Below, piece by piece: positions 47,200 through 57,800 of a stretch of DNA of 64,000 nucleotides (within the stretch, counting starts at the first letter, position 1; every line of letters begins with the position of its first letter). Under the pieces are notes generated by a model. The model was not told where the DNA came from, made no database searches, and worked only from the letters and a program-made list of their open reading frames with translations. A program made the position numbers and the translations under genes. The DNA lies in the NCBI RefSeq assembly GCF_020283565.1, contig NC_060061.1, positions 14,855,362-14,919,361 of the forward strand, in the 5' to 3' direction. The stretch comes from Trifolium pratense (lineage: Eukaryota > Streptophyta > Magnoliopsida > Fabales > Fabaceae).

Positions 47200-48986
47200 A
47201 GTTAAGCTATAACTTTTGGTTGGTCTCATGATTTTAAGTTTATTCCTTTGAGGCTTACAGCTTTCATGCTGATAAAGAAGTAATAAGGGAACCTCGAGTC
47301 GTGAGGGTCGGTTTGATTCAAAACTCTATTGCCCTCCCAACAACTGCTCACTTTGTGGACCAAAAGAAGGCTATCTTTGAGAAAGTAAAGCCAATTCTTG
47401 ATGCTGCTGGTTCATCAGGAGTCAACATATTATGCTTGCAAGTAGGTTGCTTGCATATGAAGTATGAACATTTATCAGAAAACCTTTGGTTTTTGTTTTT
47501 AATAATTTCATTGTAGGAAGCATGGATGATGCCATTTGCCATTTGTACACGAGACAAAAGATGGTGTGAATTTGCGGAACCTGTTGATGGAGAATCAACG
47601 AAATTTTTGCGAAGCTACGCGTTGAAGTATAACATGGTGATTATAAGCCCAATTCTTGAGAGGGATATGAACCATGGAGAAGTTATTTGGAACACCGCGG
47701 TTGTAATTGGAAATCATGGCAATATAATTGGAATACACAGGAAGGTAACTTTCCTAAACTTTCTGCTTTTGCTTCTAATGCAAAAGCACTTCTTTTAGCT
47801 ATCTAATGAACACACATTTCGTAGAACCATATACCAAGAGTTGGAGACTTCAATGAGAGCATGTATTATATGGAAGGAAATACAGGTCACCCCGTATTTG
47901 AAACGGCATTTGGAAAAATTGCTGTTAATATATGTTATGGTAGGCACCATCCTTTAAATTGTGTAACTTTTGGCTTAAATGGCGCGGAAATTGTTTTCAA
48001 CCCTTGTGCCACTGTTGGTGAACTCACTGAAGCAATGTGGCCAATAGAGGTTAGTTGTTTTTATATTGATGGAAGACATGTTAGACTCTTTTCTACTAAC
48101 TATGCTTTTTGTTTACCAAAATAAATAACTACTACTGTTACAAGGACTTAACTGTTACAAACACGAAGTACCCTGAATGAATTTGGCCTATGTTTTTAGG
48201 GACGTTATGCTGCAATAGCAAATAGTTACTTTGTTGCTACAATCAACCGTGTTGGGACTGAGACATTCCTCAATTCATTTACTCCTGGTGATGGAAAGGC
48301 AGCACATGTAGATCCGGGATATTTTTATGGATCAAGTTATGTTTCAGCCCCAGATGCATCTTGCACGCCGTCTTTATCACGCAAAAGGAATGGCTTATTA
48401 ATAACAGATATGGATCTTAACTTTGTGTAGACAGTTTAAAGACAAGTGGTGTTTTAGAATGACCGCACGATACGAGATGTATGCGGAGACACTTGCTCGG
48501 TATGTGAAACCAGAATTCGAGCCTCAAGTCATCCGGGATCCCTCACTTAAGAAATCCTCATGAGCTATGCAAGAAAGTGTTCATTGCATTTTTTTCAATA
48601 GAATAAGGGTGGGAAACAAAGTCCCATTTGGTTTTTTTGTGTGGTTTAGGTTGGGATACTAGGCTCTCTATGCCCTACAGGTTATGTTGGTTTTTATGCA
48701 GTTAACTACTATCTTGTAACAGTTTGCCTTTTATCTGTTTTGAAACTGCTTTTGTTGGGAAGTTACCGCAGAGAAGAATTAAATAACAGTAGCATATTCA
48801 CTATTCAGTATCATTTTCATGCACAATCACTAGCAAGTGAAAAGTAGGGAAAAATAGAATAATAAATAAATTAGGAAAACTCTACTGTATTCATGCCAAA
48901 ACTTAATGTACTGGTATTATAAAAGATTCAACCAATAGAAAAGTAAATTTTGTCCACATCATCATTTATATATTATATTTTAAAAG

Positions 48987-49543
48987 TTGGGATTAATACC
49001 ATGACGGCAGATGATATTGAGGGTCTTGATTTTGGTAGTGAAAAAGAAGCTTATGACTTTTATGCAAAGTATGCAAAATGCACTAGTTTCGTTGTTTGGA
49101 AAGATTTTGTGAGCAAAAATGTTAGGGGAACGATTGTAACGCGGTAGTTTGTGTGCAACAGACAAGGAGAAAGAAACAAAAAACACTTGACGAGGGTTGA
49201 TAGGAAAAGAGATCATAGATCTGTCACCCGGATTAATTGTAATGTCCACCTTCGTATACATTATAATGTAGAGAGTTTGAGATGGGACTACTTTTGAAGC
49301 ACGACATAACCATGATGCTGACAAAGCTCAAATTGACAGCCTGCATTCGAATGGTATCCAAACATTTCATATAATGGGTCGTGTGGTGGCAAACAAGGGT
49401 GGATATGATGTTGTTGGTTTTACAAAAAAAGATTGGTATAACTATTTTGGCAAGAAAACAATCGTTGATATTAAACATGATGATGTTGTTTCTTCTTTAA
49501 GCTATCTACGGGGGAAAGCGGACATGGATCCTATGTTATTTTG
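48987..49543 (+). pseudogene. FAR1-related (FRS) fragment, left arm of inverted repeat
   Basis: Reads like the FAR1 DNA-binding domain of transposase-derived transcription factors: GLDFGSEKEAYDFYAKYAK, SFVVWKDFVSKNVRGTIVTR, then an in-frame stop (TAG at 49145-49147), then FVCNRQGERNKKHLTRVD in the same frame. Later pieces such as HSNGIQTFHIMGRVVANKGG are frameshifted. It ends near 49543 where the inverted copy begins. Not functional. Confidence 0.75.
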
Positions 49544-50166
49544 CAAAATACATTTGTAGTGATGGAAAATAACATAGGATCCATGCCCGCTTTCCCCCGC
49601 GGATAGCTTAAAGAAACAACAACATCATCATCTTTAATATCAACAATTGATTTCTTGCCAAAATAGTTTTACAATTTTTTTTGTTGTAAAACCAACAATA
49701 TCATAGCCACCTTGTTTGCCACCGTGTGATTCGTTACATGACATGTTTGGATATCATTTGAATGCAAACTGTTAACTTGAGCTTTGTCAACATCAGTTAT
49801 TTCATGGTAGGCTGGTAGGCAGATAAGAAATGTATAAATTTAGATGATGTTAGTTCTTGGTTATGTCATGCTTCAAAAGCGGTCACTTCCCATATCAACT
49901 TCTCTACATTATAATGTATACGAAGGTGGGCATCACAATTAATCTGGATGACAGATCTATGATCTACTGTGTTTTTTGTTTCATTCTCATTGTCTGTTGC
50001 ACACAAACTGCCGCATTACAATCGTTCCCCTAACATTTTTGCTCACAAAATCTTTCCTAACAACGAAACTGGTGCATTTTGCATACTTTACATAAAAGTC
50101 ATAAGCTTCTTTTTCACTACCAAAATCAGACCCTCAATATCATCTTTTGTGTGGTATTAATCCTAA
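48987..50166. repeat. 1.2-kb inverted repeat of FAR1-related sequence
   Basis: Left arm 48987-49543 and right arm 49564-50166 are reverse complements with about 20 bp between them. The arms differ by indels: the right arm keeps about 70 bp (around 49800-49870) missing at left, and the left arm keeps about 25 bp missing at right. There are also many substitutions, so the duplication is not recent. Confidence 0.85.
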
Positions 50167-50828
50167 CAAACCTACCACCTATTACAAAAGAATCAGAATT
50201 CTCGATGCTATCATCAGATACATTGTGGTCTGTATAATGTTCATTATCTTCATCCTCATCGAAATTAACATTTGAAAATTCATCAGAGCTGTCCATCTAC
50301 AAAGAACACAGAGAAACAGTATACCCTATACTTACTTTCTTACGATCAACTTATGTGCATGAAGTCATGAACACCAAGACCATATTTCCTGTTACATGAT
50401 TGTATAACAGCAACACAATACAATTATTGAACAACAATATTAGTATCACAATAAATGGATAAAAGGGAAAATTCAGATACACGCATAATCATACAATCAA
50501 ATTAAAACAAAATTTCCTTTCAAAAAAATACTATGAGATTGAGGAACCTAATATCTTTCCCCTTTTAGGAACAACTCTGCAAACCCTCATCAGTCATCCT
50601 AATTACCATTTTTCTTGTTCATTACGGTTACTTCATCAGCACAAATCACACTTATTTACCCAATAATGATTTGAGTACTCCTTGTACTACTTATGAATAT
50701 GATTATTACTTATAAAGAAACAACAATTATTTACCCAAAAAATACAAGAACATAGTACTTCAAACATATACCTGCTGTGTGATGTAATGTTGTGACGGTA
50801 TGTGCTCTGCTGACTTAGTTGTCGTCAT
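49564..50828 (-). pseudogene. FAR1-related (FRS) gene remnant with first exon
   Basis: Minus-strand remnant. A first exon at 50828-50772 encodes MTTTKSAEHIPSQHYITQQ, followed by a good donor (CAG/GTATAT). The second exon from 50296 continues MDSSDEFSNVNFDEDED and ENSDSFVIGGRFVRINTT, an acidic N terminus typical of FRS proteins. It enters the FAR1 domain with a one-base deletion near 50130 (GGTCTGATTTTGG against GGTCTTGATTTTGG in the left arm). Further stops follow (CNRQ then stop). The gene is cut at the inverted-repeat centre, so the MULE transposase core and SWIM domain are missing. Confidence 0.7.
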
Positions 50829-51373
50829 AAGAGAGAAGAGAAGGGAACGAACGGATTGAGCTCCGAGTGAGACGAGGGGTAAGCGGAAGAAGCGTTTGGA
50901 GTTGATAGGTATTGGAACAATGATAAAGGATAGGGTTAAATAAGTATATTGGAGAGTTTGAATTAACAGGAAATATCAAATTGATGAATAGGGTTGATGT
51001 ATTAGAGACATGAAGATAAATTTATTTTCAATTTACGTTGGACGAAGGGTTTGAAACGGTTTCAAATAAAATTTACGATGATTTATCGATCGTGGTCTAG
51101 GGTTGATTGACGATGAATTTGATAGGCGGTCCTATTCTCACAACGACAATTGTGAGGGGCCGAAACCACCTACTGACTTCCGAACCAGATTAAACTTGTG
51201 GTAAATGACAAATAAAAAAAAGATATAAATGATTATAAAATTTTCCTAAACATTTTCTCTAAACATTTTCTTATGAGAAAAAGGAATATGCAAAACATTT
51301 TTTTATCAACCATGTTTTCCGTCACAACACCCCATTTCACATCACTTTTTTGATATGATATTGCAAAATGATA

Positions 51374-51519
51374 CTCCCTCCGACCCCATATATAAACAAA
51401 AGTAATTTTTTTAGATTCATCGTAAAATGAATGTATTTAGTCTGAAATATAGACCAAATACACCACTTTCCCAATGAATCTAAAAAGTTACTTTAGCTTA
51501 CATATGAGGCTGGAGGAAG
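51374..51519. mobile_element. Stowaway-like MITE upstream of EXECUTER1
   Basis: 146 bp, starting CTCCCTCCGACCCCATATAT and ending in the imperfect complement TGGAGGAAG. TA dinucleotides flank it at 51372-51373 and 51520-51521. It lies about 350 bp before the EXECUTER1 start codon. Confidence 0.8.
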
Positions 51520-51873
51520 TAATTGTTTATTGGATGATCGTGTAAAAAAATATTTTATATATCGTAGTGAATATCATTACAGTCTTTTCTTTTTATTTCT
51601 GATAGGAAGGAAAATGTAATCCTTATCCCTTTATTATTCCTTCAAAACATTTTCAGCGGTGAGTATCACCCCAAATATTTATCGACAGTGAAGATCATAA
51701 CCTCATCATGTTTCACACATTGTTCCCTTCCATTATTATCACACATCATTCAGCTGCTACAACACTAACTAACACATACACACCATATCATAGCTTCATA
51801 TAACAAACATTTTCCCAATTTTCTTTCTCATTTTCGTTCCTTTCTCTCTCTCTCACACACACGCACACACCAC

Positions 51874-54800
51874 ATGGCTTCGATGATTCCAAATATCTCT
51901 TCCCCAAACCTCACTTTCCCGAAGCAAAACCTCTCCTCCGTTACCTTCCCTCTCAAACGACCTTCACTTCTTCAATTCCCTTCTCAACCTTTATGTATCT
52001 GTCTTAACTCCGTCTCCGATGACAACCACAACAACACCAACAACAACAACGACGCCACCAACCGCCGATGGGATTCTATGCTCAACGAATTCCTCACCGG
52101 AGCGATCAAACAATTCGATTCTTACATGAACTCTCTCAGAAAAGACCGCTCTACTGCTAAAGACCGCACTGATGTTAACGATGAAGAATGGGATTGGGAT
52201 TGGAATCGTTGGCGTCAGCATTTCGATCAAGTCGATGACCAGGAACGTCTTCTTGTCATCCTCAAGGTGCATTTCTGTGATTTCGTCCTCTTGTTTCTGC
52301 ATATCATGATTCAATCGATTCTAATTTATTTTGATTCTAGAATTTATTATTTTTTTTTATATAGTTTCGATGCTAATTTATCTTGAAAAATTTTGCTTGG
52401 TCTTTTTGTGCTTAACAGTCTCAGTTACGTCATGCTGTATATGTGGAGGATTATGAAGAAGCTGCTAGGGTTAAAGTGGCGATTGCAGCTGCATCTAACA
52501 ATGATAGTGTTGGAAAAGTGATATCTCTTCTCAAAGTAGGGATTTTGACAAATGAATGTTATAAATTAGCTGCTTTTTGTGCTTTAATTATTCACAATAC
52601 TGTGTATGTTTTTAATATATTTTAAATATAATTTGTATATTTTCTAATATTGCAGAGAGCCATAAAAGAAGAGCGGTACGGTGATGCAGCTCTTCTAAGA
52701 GATAACGCTGGTGCTGGACTTGTGAGTTCTTGTGGAATTTGTTTAATGGCAACTTGTATGAATGTCTTTGAATTGTGGTGGAAATAGAGTGTCAGATGCA
52801 ATGTCATAGGGTGACCCTAAGAATACATACTGGGTGTTTAAATTGCTATTACTTGGGTTGATAATTTGTTTTTGACATCAAGACAAGACTTTCCTTGCTA
52901 CTTCATTTGTTAGGAGTTTTTTTAGACTAAATTTATCCTTTGAGCTTGCAAATCAGATGTGGAACCTAATGTCAATATTATGAGATAGCCAGATAGAAAA
53001 TAATAATCCATTTATGAAATGTTTTGTTTGCTTATTATCATGATTTCAAATTTTAAGGTACATTTCTTTTTTCACCTTCATTTCAAATATGATTCCGGTT
53101 CTTTTAAATATGTGTATTAGTTGATTGTATCCTTTATTTTCATTTAAAATAGATTAAACTTGTGGTGGACATTTTAGTGTTGTATGCTAAGCCAATGATC
53201 TGCGTTGTTTGTAACATCTGTTTTTGTTTTGTAATTTTCAGTATTATTATTATTTATCTTGAACTAACCCATACAAATTATTTAAACTTACACATATATT
53301 GGCTCTTGCAGGTGGGTTGGTGGGCTGGTATTTCAAAAGATGTGAATGATCCACATGGTTTAATTATCCGCATAACTCCAGAGCATGGAAGATATGTGGC
53401 AAGGAGTTATAGTCCTAGGTAATTTTTATATCATGATAATAAAAAACATGTGAGCTGATTTGCCTCTTGAAAGAAAAAACTTATTCTTGTATAGGTGATG
53501 TGCCACCACCTCATCACTATATTGGGGGAGGAATGGTTCTAAAATATTTGTGTTGGAGTTCCACTATCTATGATATGTAGCCATAGTCATTTTTTCAAGA
53601 TTGTCAACTGTTTCAAGTTGTGTCCAACCTCAACCTGAAACTTACAGAAAACATTGATAGATGAGGTGTTCCGGAATAATTTAACCATTTTTGTGTTTAT
53701 ATTTTATGTTAGAGTAGCTAGTCTGTAGAGCACGTATCTCGGCTAATGTTTCTGTTATGTCTCGAATGTTTAGGTGTTGGAATATTTAGCATTACAGTCT
53801 AACTGAATACATACATTATAAAAGAATCAGATCTATATATCTCTATATAACACATAAATATAATTAAAGATTCAGTTCTAGAATATTCAATATATCTCCA
53901 AAAAATGCTATATCATAATTTTCTCATGTTCTCTCCCTTTCTTTTAGTTTTCTTTTGATCATAGAAATTTAGCACACTCTGTTAGTCTTAATCCCGAAGT
54001 AGCTCTATGCAGGCTTATAAAGTTGTTGTAATAAGCTCATTGGAACATTGTTGAAATTACAAGCGCTGCTTGTAGTAGATAAACTTAAATAAGCTCATCG
54101 AAGGGGACCTTAACATATGCTGATACACTTATTTGTGACTCTAGTTTCTTTGTGTATAAATACAATGATAGTAATTGCTTACTAGTTAGATTTGTGCCAT
54201 TGTGCATGTACATTTACAAAACTAGGTGTAGTGCAAAACCCTAGTGATATTAAGGTGATATAGTCAATCAGCTATTTGCATATTTTGTCGAATTCAATAG
54301 TAGACAAAACAAAAGATATTGAAATAGATTGTCGTTTTGTTGGGGAGAGTATTGAGAAGAATCTTATTTTTACTTGTGTTTATCAACCAAATAGGAACAA
54401 CTTTGTTTGCAAGGATTGAACTTCTGTTAAACGAATCTTATTTCTACCTGTGTTAATCAAGCAAATATAAATCTTATTTCTACTTGTGTTTATCAAGCAA
54501 ATAGGATTGAACTTCACATTGCATGTGCTTAAACAGAGAAGATAAACTGTAATTATCAAGGTAGTTAAAATCGGACCGGACCAACCGGTTCGACTGGTTG
54601 AACGGGAAACGGACCTAAGACCGGTCTGATTCGCTATTAAAACTGCCCAACAAGAGAACCGGGACAAAAACCAGAAACCGGAAAAAAAAATCGGGAAAAT
54701 TGGCGGTTTGGCCGATTCTGCAGGTTGGACCGTGATTTACCCTTTTTCTTTGAAAAAAAAAGAAAGAAAAAGGAGAGAAAAGACGTTGATCCGAATAAGT

Positions 54801-57800
54801 AAGTTACTTGATTTCATCATCCTCAGTTCATTTACCTACTATAAGAAATCAAAATAGAAACCTTCCCATTTCCTTTTTCCTTCTCTGTTTATCTGCCGGA
54901 AGAGTTTGCTTTGGTTCAAAGGTTAGAGGGAACAATGCAGAGTTTGTACGGTTGACTTAGTCCCAGTCTAAAAGTCTAGATGTCAAATTTATAATGAGTG
55001 ACATCCCTCACTTTTACAAGTTGGTTTTGTAAGGATGAGTTAGAACCAATATAAAAACCTAATATGATAACGGAGCCTATCGATCCAAGCCACCCACCAA
55101 ATTATCCATACAGCAAGCTCAATAGTGTTGCCAACACGGTTGGGCGCGAGCGGGTGTATTGGGTAAAACCCAAGCCCTGCATTGAAAAGAGATAAAGCCC
55201 GAAAATATTTTATAATTAGAAGTATCCTCCACTTTTCAAGCTGGTTTTGTAATAATGAGTTAGACACACTATAACAATCTAATAGTTTCAAACTATTTCT
55301 GCATGTGATACTTTTGGTTGTTCTGCCAGTTGTGTGGTTTCTATTGTTAACCTTCTACCATATTTTCACTAGGCAACTTGGAACTTCTGCTGCTGGTGTT
55401 CCTCTATTTGAGTTTTTTCTTACAATGGATAAAAAAGGTGACTTCAAGTCGCAGGTATCTCTTCTTGACTGAACCTATAACTTCTATTTGTTTTTTTCTG
55501 GGGTATTTGCTTTAAAGACGAGAGCAATCATATCTAACATCTTAGCTAAATTACATGTTTTCATAAAGAAAACTCATTGCACCAAAAATGGATTCTTTAT
55601 TCCCGTTCAAAATTTTGCTATCTGAATATATATGTATTGCTAAGGATCATTTTTGGCTTAATTAGTCTATTGGTCCCTTAAAGACATTTTAGATTTCACA
55701 ATGGTCCCTTAAAGAAAAAAAGGTCCGGATTGGTCCCTTAAAGACACATCCGTTTCTCACATTGGTCCTTTCCGTCAATTTTTTACAAAAAACGTTAGTT
55801 TTAGTTGACTGAATTGTGGATGCCATTAAGTGTAAGTAGTCCACCAAAAACCTTGTTAATTTTTAAAATTTTAACCATTGGAATTTTTTGTTATATTTGG
55901 AGTTAAAATTTAACGGAAAGAACCAATATGGCAAACATATATGTCTTTAAGGGACCAATCCGGACCTTTTTTTCTTTAAGGGACCATTGTGAAACCTAAA
56001 ATGTCTTTAAGGGACCAATAGACTAATTAAGCCATCATTTTTTATGCTGACAGTTGAACAAATTTTCTGATAGTTATTCTGTTTAGAAAACTCAATTTTA
56101 AGCCATGACATGCATGATGGCTGAGGAAATGGGATTGCATGCAAGAATTGAGTGCATTGCTTCTGAAACTGGTTTAAACAAACAGTCTCAAAACTGGTTT
56201 GTTTTCTCGAATGAAGTGTGTGGAATGATACACATGAAGGAGACTTAAAGATTAGTAATAAGTTTTTATCATTAAATTTTGTAAAGAAACTTTTTATAGT
56301 ATTCTAAACATGCCTGAAATAATTATTCAAAAATTTAAAAGTTTAAGGATAGAACAATTTTTAAAATTTTGAAAAAGCAGAGATTAAAACTGCATGCATA
56401 AAAAAATTGTAGGGACCAAAAATATATTTAACTCAATACTAGTTAACTGCATCCAAAATAGAGAGTTTCAATCCAAACTTATTTTTTTCATTAAACTTTC
56501 GAAGGAAATCACCATTGTTGGTTTGGTTTGGGTTTAAACCAGTTTTTTGTGGTTTCATGTTTTACTTATATGGAAATGAATATACTACATTTAATGATAA
56601 AATAAAAATAACAGTGATAATAAAAAAAATTAAAAAAATGTAGTATTAATAACAATAATATATAACTCAGTCTCAACCTATTCTGTTATCCTGACAGTAA
56701 TACTGCAATAAAGTATTCTTTTAATTTTCAGGCTGTGTACCTAAAGCGAAAAGGGTCCTACCATGGCCCCCCAACAACGTCCACTAAAACATTGGATGCT
56801 AGTGGGAGATCAAGTTCAATGGAATCTACAGAAGACAGAAGTGAGCGGTTTGTTGTGAGTACTGAAGATCCAGAAAGTGATGATGATAGGAACGATGGCT
56901 CTGACCCTGCTGAGGGAATGCCTGGATTTCAGAATGTCTTGAAAGATATGATTCCTGGTAAAAAGGTGAAGATTTTCAAAGTGATAACTCCAGAGAAAGT
57001 AGACAAGGATATGGTATCTAAGGTGATTGAGCAGTTATTTGCAGAAGAAGAGAGTGGGGATGAAGATGAAGATGGAGAAGAAGAAGAAGAAGATGGCAAT
57101 GAAGAAGATGGAGAAGATGATGGCAATGAAGAAGATGACAATGAAGATGGAGATGAAGATGAAGAGAAGGAAAGTGATACTGAAAGTCTGGAACTGGAAG
57201 ACATTAAGATGGAAACTGAGCGAGAGGGAGATGATGAGATTGAGATAAATGCTGATCTGGGAACTTTTGAAATTGATGAACAGAATGAAATTGCTGTCAA
57301 AGTTGTCATTAGTGGTCTTGTGCAGAAACTTTCCAGCAATTTATCCCCTAGAGATTTGCTTCGAGTTGCTGCTAAGCTGGAGATGAAGGGTCGTCGTTCA
57401 TTTTCCTTTACTGTTGAAAACGAAGTCGGCCAGCTGAATGATCGTGACAAAGGGAAATATTCATCAGATAAATCAATTAAGTTTCAAAGTCGTCGCAGAG
57501 TTGATCATGTTATTTCTGACCTTGCTAAATTCATTGGCAAGGAAAAAGTACCTGCAAAGGTAGGCTAAGTAATAAAATAATCTGCAAATCATAGTTTTTT
57601 GGCAAAATTCATATCCTTATTAAAATGTAGTCATAAGTTGCTAGACTATAATGCATTGCTTCAATCTTATAGGTGCTGAAAGAGGTAGGAGAATTGATAA
57701 GTCTCACTCTAAGCCAGGCTCAGAATCATCAACCATTATCCGGGTCAACGATTTTCAATCGCATTGAAATACCAACTTCATTTGATCCTTTAAACGGTGA

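Larger units (their letters stand above)
45317..48430 (+). pseudogene. PYD3: Tandem beta-ureidopropionase copy truncated by a frameshift
   Basis: Second copy with all six exons at conserved positions: 45317-45445, 46661-46768, 47253-47441, 47517-47744, 47825-48049, 48200-48430. Exons 2-5 have the same lengths as the upstream gene. Glu143, Lys218 and Cys255 of the triad are kept. In exon 6, AACTTTGTGTAG replaces AACTTGTGCAGG of the good copy: one extra T at about 48422-48424 shifts the frame and gives a stop at 48428-48430. The product would be 369 aa. Without the extra base the frame would run to the stop at 48561-48563. Exon 3 uses an acceptor (TTTGAG/GCT) shifted against the parent but in frame. 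[16 protein letters not shown] and NCVTFGLN show extra substitutions, fitting relaxed constraint. Whether a C-terminally shortened enzyme is made is unknown. A sequencing error is an alternative. Confidence 0.88.
48564..51873. other. Gap between PYD3 copy and EXECUTER1
   Basis: Contains the inverted pair of FAR1-related fragments (48987-50828), a promoter-like stretch to about 51200 for the minus-strand one, a Stowaway MITE (51374-51519) and the EXECUTER1 leader with a CT/CA-rich tract (51840-51872). Nothing else is recognised. Confidence 0.6.

Noticed and set aside
52000..52314. Minus-strand 107-aa frame over EX1 exon 1
   Set aside because: Antisense to a well-supported coding exon; no homology recognised.
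57027..57248. Second plus-strand Lys/Met-rich frame within EX1 exon 6
   Set aside because: Shifted reading of the same purine repeat; no start context or conserved domain, and the EX1 frame explains the sequence.
56929..57450. 173-aa minus-strand Ser-rich open frame
   Set aside because: It is the antisense shadow of the EXECUTER1 acidic run; GAA/GAT repeats leave the other strand open without coding signals or homology.
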